A stretch of DNA of 64,000 nt from Chrysopilus asiliformis (taxonomy: Eukaryota; Arthropoda; Insecta; Diptera; Rhagionidae): NCBI GenBank assembly GCA_964034945.1, contig OZ035961.1, forward strand, positions 29,303,684 through 29,367,683, in the 5' to 3' direction. Below the pieces are notes generated by a model. That model was not told the origin of the DNA and did not search any database. It worked only from the letters and a program-made list of their open reading frames with translations. Shown piece after piece: positions 1 through 13,000 of the stretch. Each line of letters starts with the position of its first letter. Position 1 is the first letter of the stretch. The translations under genes were made by a program, and so were the position numbers.

Positions 1-1032
1 CGACAATGCATCCGAACAGTATGGCACAACAGTATGGCAGAGAATCCAATTATATAAATACAGATTTTTTACGAGATCGAAATAGTGACAGTATTAGTAG
101 TAGTAGTAGTAGTTTTAGCAATATCGGTACTAGCAGCTATACATCGCATACTAAGAAGCAATCGAAAGTCAATAGGACAACGGTTAAAGCTTTGAAAATA
201 AAACGAGATTTACCACCCTTGTCAGAACATCCATCAACAACTAATTCGACTTCGACTAACATCACAAGTGACAGCACCACTCGTCGCATCGGAGGTCATG
301 AGATTTATGTACATGGGCTGAATCAAAATGATGATAATATAAAAATATATCCACCCAGTGACCGGACCAAATCAAATTTATCATACATGATACGAAAAAC
401 TGACATTAGCCGAATGTCAAAGGGAGAGCCTAACGACTATAATAGCCTCAAGACAAAAAAAGATAAATTACTACACAAGGGCAACATCCTTAATGAGGAT
501 GATAAATTAGATCAACCCAGACTAACCAAATTTATGGTAATAGCCGATAGTACAAGGAACAGGAACAGTACTACAATCACTAGCATTAGCACTAGTACAA
601 ATACTGGGACAAATATCAGCAATAGTAACACCAAAACCAGCATCAGTGGCAACACCGGAATCTTAAAGGCGAGCAGCAAAAGCAAAACCATTAGCAGCAG
701 CAGTAATCCGTATACCAATGTTAATATAACTAGTAATAGTATCAGTTCGAGCAATAGAAGTAGAACAAATAGTAGCACAACAAATAGTATATCGGACTAT
801 AGTGGACCGAGCTATGCATATCTAAAGCTCGATGTGACCAGTAATGGTAACCACTACGAAAATTACGATAATGTTGTCCATTCGGCAATGGAACTAGAAT
901 GTGTTGCTGGATACGATGGTGGACTACCCCAATATTTCGTCTTGGAGGCATACGATTCTAGAACGAAGAAACTAAGACTGAATATGACTAGCACGTTTCC
1001 AGATATACCCCTCTTCAGGATCGACCTATCGG
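1..1032 (+). CDS. Side-family exon: Ser/Thr/Asn-rich spacer and first half of FN3 domain
   Basis: The frame is open from the window edge. Roughly the first 260 in-window residues are low-complexity, dominated by Ser, Thr and Asn, with runs of AGT/AGC/ACA-type codons (for example 90-115 and 545-800) and many N-x-S/T sites. One less repetitive stretch lies at about 280-540. Conserved FN3 sequence starts near 800 and includes MELECVAGYDGGLPQYF from position 888, then an LRLNMTS strand. The exon ends at 1032, just before the donor GTATGT (1033-1038), leaving one base of a split codon (phase 1). Reading on would hit a stop at 1038-1040, which supports the splice site. Confidence 0.85.
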
Positions 1033-4000
1033 GTATGTGAAACAAAAAAATAATAATAATAGACAAATGAACAAATAAAAACAACATGAAATAATTATAT
1101 CCATGCTAGATCACATAAATAACTTAATTACTTTATTAACTAAGATATTTGACAGTGAATTACATATTTGGCCGTCTATAATCCGATAATATATCTACTA
1201 TTTTTTTTTCTTTCCTTTTTGGTTTAATTTAATTCTATAGAACTAACACCGACAGACTCTTACATGGATTCCAGTTCAACATTGCATTTGGTTGCTTATA
1301 GTATGAACCAGAAGGGCAGATCTGAGCCAATTGTGTTAGAGGATATAACAATTAACGAAGCTGAAAAAAGAACAGGTAAATTTTACGAATTATTGATAGT
1401 TTTAAGTGTTATAACAAGGAAAACGTGTATCCCGAAATCGATTTTTCAGTTGCAAGATTGAGTTTTATATGGTGTCGATAAAAGGGATAGCGTTGTTTCA
1501 CTTGAAGATATCTATAAAATAACAGAAGAATGTTTTCAAAGTTGATAATTGTATCTTAATCAAATTAAACTGGAACTACATTAAAGTTGCATTTTACGAA
1601 CTAGAGTTTGACTACAAAAACTAAAGCTAAATTGAAATTAAAAACATAAGAAAAGCTATAATTGCCAATCTGGCAATTATTGAAAACCCGTATGGTGAAA
1701 TTCGTATCAAAATTCGAACAGTTGTACCAAAATTTCACTTTAAAGTCAAAGTTTCCAAATAGATTTTTTAAAATGCATTCCAATCGGATTTTAATTTGTG
1801 GGAGTTTTATGTAGAATCATGTCCTAAACAACTTTTGTTCTTGGACTTTTTAGATAAGATGCACCTATTTTGAGATATTCACAAAAAACGTTTTCGAAAA
1901 CTAATGGTCCATTCTTGCCCGTTAACGAACTTGGCCTCGCATTTTACGAAAAACGGATCCACGCAAAATTTCAAGTCTCTAGCTCAATCCGTGCGCCCGC
2001 AATCCGCGCCACAGACGGACGGACGGACAGACTGACAGACGGACAGACGGACAGACGGACAAACGGACAGACGGACAGACGGACAGACTGACAGACGGAC
2101 AGACGGACAGACGGACAGACAGACGGACGGACATGCAAAATTCAATTTTTTTTTTATCATTCTAAACACACTGGTGTAATTAATTTTTGTGTGTGATGAC
2201 GGGATCTTGGCGTTACAAACGGTAAGGCAATGTTAGTATACCCTTTGGTTTCACCATACGGGTATAAACATAAGAAAAGCTACAATTGTCAGGGACCAAT
2301 CGTCAAATACTCTATATGATGACAGAGAAAATGTTTATTGAAAAAAATGCATTTGTATAGAAGAGATGGAAAGGAGTGGTGCGATTGGGTTTTGATGTAT
2401 GGATAAGTTATGTAAAATCAGATTCTAAACAGATTTTACCTTAATAATTTTTTAAAAACGACTCAGCATTTTCGGAAAAATACCTATAGAAAAATATGAT
2501 TCAATTTGTATGGCGGAGGGGGGAAGGAGTAGTCCAAGTGAATTTTGATATGCAAAAAAGTTATTTAAAACCATATTCTATACACATATCATCATAATTA
2601 ATTTTTCCATACGATGCAAAATTTTCGAGAAAATAGGAAAAAAGTATTCCATTTGTATGGGAGAGCGGGAAAGCAGTGGTCCGATTAGATTTTGATGTAT
2701 GCATAAGTTATTTAAAATCGTATTCTAAACACATTTTACCTTAACAAATTTTTCAAGATCACTCACCGTTTTCGAGAAAATTGTGAAAAACTGTTGCGTT
2801 TGTATGGAGTCAGGGGAAAGGAATGGTTCAATTATGCCCGTTCAAGAATTTAGCATATCCATTTACGAAAAACGCAACTGTACAAAATTTCAAGTCTCTA
2901 GCTCAGTCCTTTCGAAAGATATCGTCGAACGGACATACTAACAGACATACGGACAGAAATACAGACGGACGGTCATTCGGGAATCAAAATCTTTTGTCAT
3001 CCCTAACACCCTGGTGTAGTTCATTTTTGTGTCCGACGATTGGTTCGATGCGTTACACACCATATACTAAATCTAATATACATCTATATGATATATCATA
3101 TAGAGTATAAAAATACTGGTCGTTTATGCAAAGGTTAGAAACAGAATGTGGCGCAATAATTTAAATCGCAATCTTTGTTTTCTAAGGGGAGACTGCAACT
3201 GAAATAACAGTATAACAATAAATAGAAATGTGCCGCAGATGAAATAAAAATCTGCAAAAAAAAATCACATTTGTGAGAGGTGCGTGTGTGTGTGTGTGAC
3301 ATTAATCACTAATGGGCTTATGGTGGAAAAATGTTTTATTCCCGTTCTGGACAAAAAAACTAGCGGAAATCCACTGTAATGGAGACGAAAATTTACCGAA
3401 GGGCAAAATTCCTTGAAAAGAGACACTACACTCAGAAAAATGTCCAGGTCAACTTTTTGTCAGGTTAACTCTGACCGCTAGCTGGCTGACAGAGGTTTCC
3501 ATTATATGACATTACATGCTCGAAATGCCTATCTAAGGTCAACTCGTGCAGCTCCCAAGGCCCTACTTCACCTGCTGGTGGCTTAATTTCAGAATTTCTC
3601 CGGTCACAGGTCAACACAAGTTTTACTTTCCCTCATGCAGGCGAACGCGCGCCTGCCCGAGGCCAATTACGCCATATGTAGGTCGTCGAGTTAGTCTCCA
3701 TTTTTCTGAGTGTACAGAGCCTCATTTCACTCAGTATATCAAACAGCTTACTGTCCAAAACTATCAATTCAATCGTGAAAAAAATTCAAAAATTACAACA
3801 ATTTTCCAAAATATTCATAATTTATGATTCATTGAAAATAAGCACTTAACAAATGGGAAAACATATTTATGATGGACATTCTTGAAATGATTTAACCGCA
3901 AGATTTAACTGAAAACATTTAATTCGGGGACCTATTTCCCTTTTATAGAAGAATTTTATTTTCACGCTGAAAGTCTGAATTGATAATCATATAGTGTACT

Positions 4001-7000
4001 AAAATAAAATCCATCTTAAAACATTTTTGGGAGGGTTGAGCGATGACATGAAAAAAAAATCTATCTATAAACGATAAACTAAAGAAGAAAAACGATCTTT
4101 TTGGGGTGAATAACGGGGAACATGCCAAAATCTGGGCTATAACAATAAAACTTTTATGACAATCGTCTCGTTTATATTATATTCTGCTTAAAAATTTTAT
4201 ATTGTCGTATAACATCAAAAGTTGAAAAGTATTAGGTATATATAAAAATATCAACACAGATAAATATATCTAAATCTCTATTGCATTTATATGAATAGAA
4301 GCATATATTTCAAGTATAGATATAGAAAAAATTTTAAATTACTTTGTATCAAAATTTTAAGATAGAGAAGACGCTTTTTATATCCTCAGTTTATTTGATA
4401 AGATGGCATAAGATGCCATGAGACGATTCAACAAATGCCTTCAAAATAGAAATAGCGAAAGCACAAATAAACTTTTTACCCTCAGAAGCCGGCAATGCGA
4501 GTAACACCAAAATACGAACCAAAAAAAAATATATATTTATAAGCCAAAAACAGAGAAAGAGTGAGATGTAGAAATAAGAAAAAAAAACGACAACACAAGA
4601 ATAAAAAAATAAAAAATAAATAAAAAATACTTTCCATCTTTTGCAACTAAGCATTGTATGCCCGTTAAGCTTTGAATGGTAACCAAAATCTTAGCCGGGG
4701 TATTTTACTCAGGCGAATGGAATGGATGTTGTGCTCTTGAATGCGATAACGCACATCCCCATGAAATAGCGCCCCTTTGGGGAAAGCCTTTTGCTAAAAA
4801 GGATAGCTTTGTGTGATACATGTTATGTGCTAAGATATACGTACAATCGGATACTTGCCCGCCTGTCTTTTTGGATAGCACAAAATTGTCAACATATTTA
4901 TATATAAATACGATTTTATATGTAGATATTTATCCGTTTGCAAACTAGATACACATACGAATATTTATATATGAATATTAAGACATACATATTCATATAT
5001 TTTAAATATATATATATATATAAATAAACACTCGTATAAATAGATAGATGGATAGATAGACAAAACCTTACAATTTCATGCTGTCTTCTGAGTGGCGCTT
5101 TATTTTCTTCAGCTATTTTCTTTTGGGTAAGTATAGCCTTGCTAGCTAGCTAGCTAGCTATTCTTATGGTATGACATGTCGTTCACAACCTCTAGCTTTG
5201 TTCCTTCGTGGTATTTTGTTTACGTTTTCCTATCACTTTATATAGTGTGGTATAGAGGAAACCTTGGGGAATAAAGAAGCTTCTCGCATTGTCTTTGACA
5301 TGTCAAGTACTCCATTCTATAAGATTTTTTTTCCGTTCATCTTATTTTATTTCATCTTTTTTTTTTCTTTGTTTCGTTATTTATGTTGACTGCTGTTTAT
5401 ATTAAAGCAATATTGAGGCAACAAAGGACGAAGTTTAAGGATAAGCGTACAAGGAACACCAACCGGATAAAAATCTTACTACAACTAAACTGGTCGTTTT
5501 CTTTTCGTTGAACTGATGTCCTAGTAACTTCCTTTGAGGTTCTTATTCTCTTAAATCTCTTAATGGCGTAAGGACTTCATATACATATGTATATGGTGTT
5601 ATATTGTTACTATTTCGGTTGTTGTTGTTATTATGATTTTTTTTTATATATTTTCATTGGTCTTGTACTGCGCCTCGTGCTACTTTTTTACTATTGATAA
5701 GAAAAATCGATTGGCATATGAAATTTTATTTTACTTTATCTTCCTTTTTATGTCATTTTTATGTTAGGACCTTGACGGCTATATAACATACAAAAAACTT
5801 CATAGTCAACGTTGTACAAGTTTTGCTCCATTTATGGAACATTGTTGTTAAATCATTATACACATGTATATATTTTACTTTATTTCTTAGTGTACCCACT
5901 ACTTTTTTATACTTTTTTTTTATATACCAATAAGTATATGATAGGGATTATGTACAACAGCATTATAAATCCAAGCATACAAATATAATCAATATTCTGA
6001 GGGAAAATATGGCACAGTCCAGTGGATTTTCACTTAACTAATAGAACATAATACAATCATAAAATGCCGTATAAAAATTTACTGTATAATGGTCAAAATA
6101 TTTTCCGTTCATAAAAATTTCTTAAGAATTCAACAGCATATGTACGTATGTGAATGTATGTAGACGGGACATTGCCCAATCATGTGACTGCAGAGGCTGA
6201 TTTCAGGTTATCATAATTTCAAGTAAGATTGTAAGATTTTTCTTGGAAAATATAAAAACTTTTCTGTAAACCTGTTGGATTTTGTTTGTAATTTTTTAAA
6301 TCTATTTTCTCATTTTTTTTAAAAAGAATTGTTTTTTTTTAAATTATTTTTTTGCCTTGGGTTATCTATTTCTCACATTTGTACAATTCTAAGACCATTT
6401 GAACTTAGGTGTGATAGGGCCTTTATGTAGCTTTTCTTTCGACTGTTTGTGCAAGTTAAAGGCTTTCCTCCATTACCATGACTTCTGTAACTGCAAAAAA
6501 ATGCAAAAAACTAGAGCAAGATATACTTATGTAGATCTAAAAAGGAATGACTGAATACAAGTTAAACGCTATCCCTTCCAGTTTTACAATTTTATAGCAA
6601 TCATATCAAACCTTATGCTATGAATATAATGTTCAAATTGGCATGGTAACAAAGCTTTTGACAATGCATGCGAAGGAGAAAAATGACATCACGCTATAAT
6701 AACAGTTTGAATGTGTCCGTGCTTACTATTCACTTACAGGGACAATGTGTGATTGTAGTAGAAATCGCCATAAAATCGCCATAAAAAACAGGGGAAATTA
6801 TTCTTGCAGTTGCCGACAAATTTTTGCAGTTGATTCTTATCTCTCTTTCTCGTCAACGTATCTTCACATAAATGTGTCTCTATTTTTTTGCAGTTGCGGA
6901 AGTCATGGTAATGGAGGAGAGCCTTAACTTTTCTCATAATTTATTGTTCTTCTTTTAACACCCCCCCCCCCCCCACCCCTCCTCTCCACACATTTTTTTT

Positions 7001-10000
7001 TCGAATCTCGGGAATTTCATTCAAATACAACTTGATGTTTTTCATGGAAAATTCTCAGAACAAATCCAAGTTTTGTCAAATTTTTCTTATTACATAAAAT
7101 TCGCGAAATAAATTCCGAATAAAATTCGTGGAAAAATTCAAGAAAAAATCGCAGGCATAAACGGGCCTTAAATTTATTGGTTCTGTTCTAACTATAATAG
7201 TTTTCGAGAAATCTTAGGCCACGTATACACTTGCGATTTTTTCTTGAATTTCTCCATTTTATTTACAATGTTTTCTGCGAATTTTGTTCATCTATATCGC
7301 AGAATAATTTCACTTAGCAAATGTTGTCAAGATTTTAATTTATTCCGGCGGTTGTGTATGAAAAAAAATCCAGTTCCGATGTCTTTCAAGATCAAGTTTC
7401 AGAATTTTGTGTAGTGATGTAAAAATTGTAAAGCGCAAATTCAGTGTCGCAGAATGAAATTCGAGAAATAAAGTGTCATTCGTAAGCTGTGACTTATGCA
7501 GACAGAAAGACATTTTTGTGCAGGAAATATTTTTTAGGCAAAATTAAAAGGTCGAAATTTTTCATATTCACAATACTTTATTATACTTATTTCGTATAAG
7601 AAAGTATATATTACTCCATGTTTAATCCCGTTTGTGATTTCACCTTAGTATACGCTACATACTTAATATGTTTTAAATATTTCGGATTATATAAATAGTC
7701 GCACATGACCGTTTATTTAGCATTTTCGAATGTGATTAATATTTAATTCTAGACCAAGGTCATTCATGTTTTTCCTTCAACTCAGAAAATTATATTTTAT
7801 TCCTCCTTGCCTTTTCCACGTTTTCCATCATTTTTATCAACTTTTACTTCCTTCATGAACGCGTAATCAGTATATTAATTTCAGTCCTATGAGCAGTTTT
7901 CATTTCCTTTAGCCTTAAATCAGATAAAGTCTCATTTTTTTCTACATTTTTTCACCGGGCAACTTTTTCACACGCAAACAAATTTAAATGGAGTTTGAAA
8001 AATGTCACGTAGTCTAATTAAAAGAGCTTTTATCTCAGGGAACAAATTACAAAGTTGCGTTATTATATTTTGGGAGAGGAGTTACAAAACGCTTGAAGGA
8101 ATTCACTCAGCTAATAAGATGAGGATTATGGTAAAACAGAAGCTGCGTATTTCTAGTAGGTAGATGAAGACATTCTTAGCATGCTTTACCGAACCTTTCT
8201 ACACAAACATAGCTACCTCTACTTTTTCACATAGCCGACCGTTTACCGGCGTTCCAACGTACCTTGCATAGTATATTTTATGTTGGGGAAAAATTTATTA
8301 TGCGTCGATTTGGATGCTAAATAAGAAAAATTGACAATTTTATAATTCCGGTAGTAGAAAAATACAAAAAGCGGCGGATAAAAGACGAGATGGTAAAAAT
8401 ATTAATATAAGAAAAGAAACTTTTCTTGAAAATACTCAAGTAGCGCTTCAATAACATTGTAAACAATTAAAGTATTAATTAGATTAAAAGTTTGATGATA
8501 ATATAACTAAGCTATTGAGAAACAAAGTAAGTTTACTTGAATCAAATTGCTTGGCTACACGTCTTTTGTCCTCCTCAATATTATAAGAAAAGGATTAAGG
8601 ACGCTACCAATGAAAATGTTCAAAATTAATTATTATTAAGTTATAGCTCTAATAAATACGAAGGAAAATTCTAAAGTCTATCTAAATTATTCTATAATCG
8701 ATTTTGATTTACATTAATAATAAAGTGGTAAGCTTGTATTTAAAGGGAATTTACGAAAGGTATTGGAAAATGGTTTGCTATAACGAAAACATGAAAAATA
8801 CAATGGAAGTGTGCGGTAAATATACGATCTTACATAATTACCACAATTTGTAAATTTATCTGAAAAAAGGTTTAAAAAACATCTAAAAGTGAATTATCTT
8901 TCCTGACATAAATCAGATCGGCTAAATTCTTGGCTCGTGCAATTTATTCGAAGTTGTTTTTATCAAGATTGTAAAATTTTTATTAAATTACAGTTGATGG
9001 GTTTTATTGCAAGGTCCCCCTTTTTTTTGTTTTTATAAGCTTGCCTGCGATTTTGTTAGTCTGTAGGGCTGTGTGTCTGTTTGTCTGGGTCAAATCTTGC
9101 AATCTACTTTCGACCCACTTCCACTGATCCAATTGACTTGAAATTTTTCGATTGACTTGACGTGACACCGATGATAATACAATATTTTCACTATTTCGTC
9201 CTTGTACGGAAAACGGAAGATCCTGTAAGGATATAAGGATTATGCTTTTCCTCAAATTTTCCAAAAAAAATCTAATCTGCGGGTTTTTGGGGTCACTGAA
9301 TTCGATTCTGGTATTAAGGAGTCTGTAAGGATAGCGGAAGGCCCTGTAAGGATAACGGAAGGCCCTGTAAGGATAAGAGGATTATGCTTTTCCTCAAATT
9401 TTCCGGGAAAAATCTAATCTGTGGGTTTTTGGGGTTGCTGAATTCGATTCTGTTATTAAGGACTCTGTAAGGATAACAGAAGACCCTGTAAGGATAACGG
9501 AAGGTCCTGAAAGGATAACGTGATTATGATTTTCTCGAATTTTTCTGAAAAAATCTCGTCTTTGGGTAATTGGGGTCGCTGAATCCGATTCAGACGTTCA
9601 GAATAACAGAAGGTCCTGTAAGGATAACGTGTTTATCTTTTTCCTCAAAATTTCCGGAAAAAATCTCATCTATGGGATTGCTGAACTCGATTCTGGAGTC
9701 AAAAGGTCCGTGAGAATAACTCAAAAACAAGGAAATATATTTGAAGACTAAATAGTATAAAAAAGTGTGGCATTTTGAATTTTTAGTCGTACTAATCAAA
9801 TATAAAATGACTAAAATAAGATAAAATTTCAAAAAAAAAAAATTAAAAACATTTTTTTTTGAAAAAAGCTTTTAAAAGGAAAAAAATAATATTTTGAGTG
9901 CTGTGTATCAGAAATAAAAGCGAGATAAAGGATAAAAATTAAAATAAAATAAAAATTGATCTCGCTTTTATTTCTAATACACAGTACCCAAAAAAATAGT

Positions 10001-13000
10001 TTTTTTTTTCTTTTTGGTGCATTTTTTAAATAAAAGCTTTTTTCAAAAAAATTATTTTTTTTATATAAACTAAAAATACTGTTCAGAAGTTAAATAGAAA
10101 ACCATTGGCAGCGTATGAATTTTTCACCTAAATTGATTGGAGAACTTTGCGAAATATGAGACCATGAACTGATCTACATATTTCCATGAAAAGTCGTGTA
10201 TAAATTATGTAAAATGTTTATAGTTTTTATTACAATAATTCTATTAAAATGCCCGACATAAAGTATATTTAATATTATGAAAAATGTTTAAATTTCACAT
10301 AATCCTTTAACACCTTAATATTCCTTCATTCTGGAAGGGTGCCCCAAACATCTCACTCAAATATAATATTATGCGTTCATGTTAAGATTTAAAGTGAAAT
10401 AGATGTGTTAACATAGACTCTCTTAAATCACCTCTGATGTGTAATAATATTCCTAGTCATCTGGTTTATGTGGATGTGCGATATGAAGATGATTAATGAA
10501 ATTCTTTCCATTTCAACGTCTTTTTTCGCCGTGTTTTGTGCTTTCCGTTTTAGTTTTCGTCACGTTCACAACAGGTCCCCGTAACACTTCAAGCAATCTC
10601 CGAGAAAATTCAGATGTGTAAATGTAAAGGTCCTTGGAGCTTTTTTTTTTGGTGACCCCCGAAATCATTTATTCCCCCTTTATCCAGAATCATTGTTATC
10701 CACATTCTCGTTCCATCAACATTCGTTACCTGTCCTATCATTTACATCAGCTTTACTTTTCATTTTTTACATACATATATATATATTAATATATATAAAA
10801 ATTTGTCGTTGTACGAAAGAGTGTAAGAAAATCGCATAACGGCTCACATGTCTAATTTTCATTTTGACTATATAAGGCAACAAAACATTGTGAAAAAAGC
10901 ATGTTTAGCTTACTTTACTATAAAGTAGAATGAATAAAAGCAGAAAAAAAAATGAGAAAATTGTTGGTTGATCATCTAATAAAAGAAAATGGAAAATGTA
11001 TTTGGACCACTGAACTTCTATTTTATTTTCACAAATCAATGTTTGTCCGTAATCTTGTATGTACATAATTCAGGCATCCGGCCGTTTCTTCATCGTTACC
11101 ATCCTCTTTTCATTCCTTAAGTTGGCTCAACATCCTTTTATTGTTTTAGGATACTTCCATTTTGGGGAGGGTCCAATGTCTAAACGAAAATAGGAAGAAG
11201 AACAAGCATAGAAACCGTACAAAAAAACTATATGCGAAAAGCGTAGAACAAAACAACAACAACAATAGCAGCAGCAGCAGCACCAGGAGTGCCAACTAAA
11301 TAAGAAAAAAAAAGAAAAGCGAAATCAAAATGGAATAAAAGACAGAAGAGTGAAAAAAAAAATGGAAAAGTGAAGGAAGATGATGCTAAAGAATCTACAC
11401 AGAAGTGGGCTGAGGAATTGCTAACATTTGAGTTTGACGCACTTCCGTTGTTTAAATAAGAAAATCCTTTTTCTTGTTTTTTACCCCCTAATGCCGCTAT
11501 AAACACACTCCATACACATTTCACTTTTAGCCTTAGCTTCATCCTCTTGGCCATGTGAAGCTATCTGCTTCTGGTACCAGTTAGTTGAACTGGTTTTTTT
11601 TTTCATTTTTCTACTGCTTTTGTTTTTCTTAAGTATGTATGTTTGCAATCCGGATAATCTACATGCGAACGTTTCTTGCTCTGTCCTTTATTCCTTTCAC
11701 TTCCTCTTTTACTCGTATGGATTTTGGTTTAACCCATTGTCTATAGAAATGATCGCCGTGCTGTCTCCTTTTTAAATGCCTTATGCTTGGTTCTGCCGAG
11801 TTTGCCTCAAGTAAGAAACAATAACGAAATTGGCGTTAGCCACAAATAAAAAAGCCCAAAATTGGGCAAAACTACGCAAAACGAAGAAAATAAAAACCCT
11901 AGAAAGTTGTTCGTTTTCACAGTTTCCATTTGTTTTTTTCCCCATTTTAAATCCAAATTTTTTATCGTTACTTCCTAGTATTATTCTTTATACTATTCGT
12001 TGGATGACTTTTTGTCTAGCTGGAAGAAATAGATTTTATGGCACTCATCTCCTAACTCTTGTGTTATTTTCTAACTTTGCGTTTGTTTTATCTAAATTTC
12101 TGAAAATTGTACTCTTGTCGGTGGTTTGCATAATATTAAGACATTGTTTGAGGACTTTGAATATCCTGTGCCAGTTAAAGCGTGCAAAGAAATAGACTCA
12201 GATGTGTCATATAACTGCTGACTATGATAAAACGTTAAATAAAATGTAAGACATTCGTTGTAATTTTATCGTGCAATTAACGTTAATATTTATTTTAATG
12301 AAGACCATTATTTTTATATATTATTTCACACACGTTTTTACAAAATTTTTAATAAGTTTTTACGATGAGGTTTTTTCTAAACAAAAATATAATTTCGTCC
12401 TTTTATTTCTGATCTCGCTTTTATTTCTGATACACAGCACACAAGAAATTATTTTTTCTATTTAATTATATTTTTTTCTAAAAAAAAGCTTTTTAAATTT
12501 TTTTTTTCTTTTTTTTTATTTTTTTTATTTTTTTTTATTTTTTTTTGACTAGTACAGTAGAGACTCAGTAATTCGAACACTCGGTAATTCTTATACTCGG
12601 TAATTCGAACACTCGGTAATTCTTATACTCGGTAATTCGAACACTCGGTAATTCGAACACTCGGTAATTCGAACACTCGGTAATTCGAATACCACGCTAA
12701 TTCGAACAACCATTTTTTATATTGGATATCTTGTAATTCGAATTGTGGTCGATATATTGGCCACTGTAATTCGAACTTTTCTTGTCGTGCATGGAAATGG
12801 CTTGAATCACAGATAAATGTAGCTTAACAGATAGACATTTTCGTATTCGATTTTCCACAGCTCAATCGAATAAAATTATACTAGCCGTAGCTCCCCATGC
12901 TTGTGTTGGTAAAGAGATGAAGAAATGTTCGGTTCACTTTCATCTCATTTTTGCGTTACCAGCTCTCCTATTCGAATGATCCTATGCGAATGATGGCTGG

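Larger units (their letters stand above)
3715..7484. other. AT-rich intronic sequence, no gene recognised
   Basis: Mostly single-copy-looking AT-rich DNA with simple-sequence patches: (TA)n near 5001-5022, a perfect (GCTA)5 at 5141-5160, and a C14 run at 6961-6974. An imperfect inverted repeat of about 40-bp arms (see 7129-7255) is the only larger structure. Short open frames here lack any domain signal. Confidence 0.5.

Noticed and set aside
512..778. Minus-strand 88-codon Leu/Val-rich frame resembling a membrane protein
   Set aside because: It is the antisense of the Ser/Thr/Asn-rich codons of the Side-family exon.
1376..1461. Extension of the FN3 exon to a stop as the normal end of the protein
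   Set aside because: The transmembrane exon 19.9 kb downstream joins in phase with strong splice signals, and the total length is divisible by three.
1984..2169. Frames reading SVCPSVRLSVC / TDRRTDRQTD as cysteine-rich or repeat proteins
   Set aside because: They are translations of the GACR tandem tract in family A and recur with every copy (also 14222-14604, 46349-46666).
3546..3827. 93-codon plus-strand frame and the matching frames at 33114-33356
   Set aside because: Both fall in the two copies of the same MITE and result from its GC-richer body.
11228..11554. 108-codon minus-strand frame with Ala and Val runs
   Set aside because: Built on simple sequence (GCA repeats and A/G-rich stretches); no domain or gene context.
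11830..12195. 121-codon plus-strand frame
   Set aside because: Composition follows AT-rich intron sequence; no recognisable motif, no splice context.
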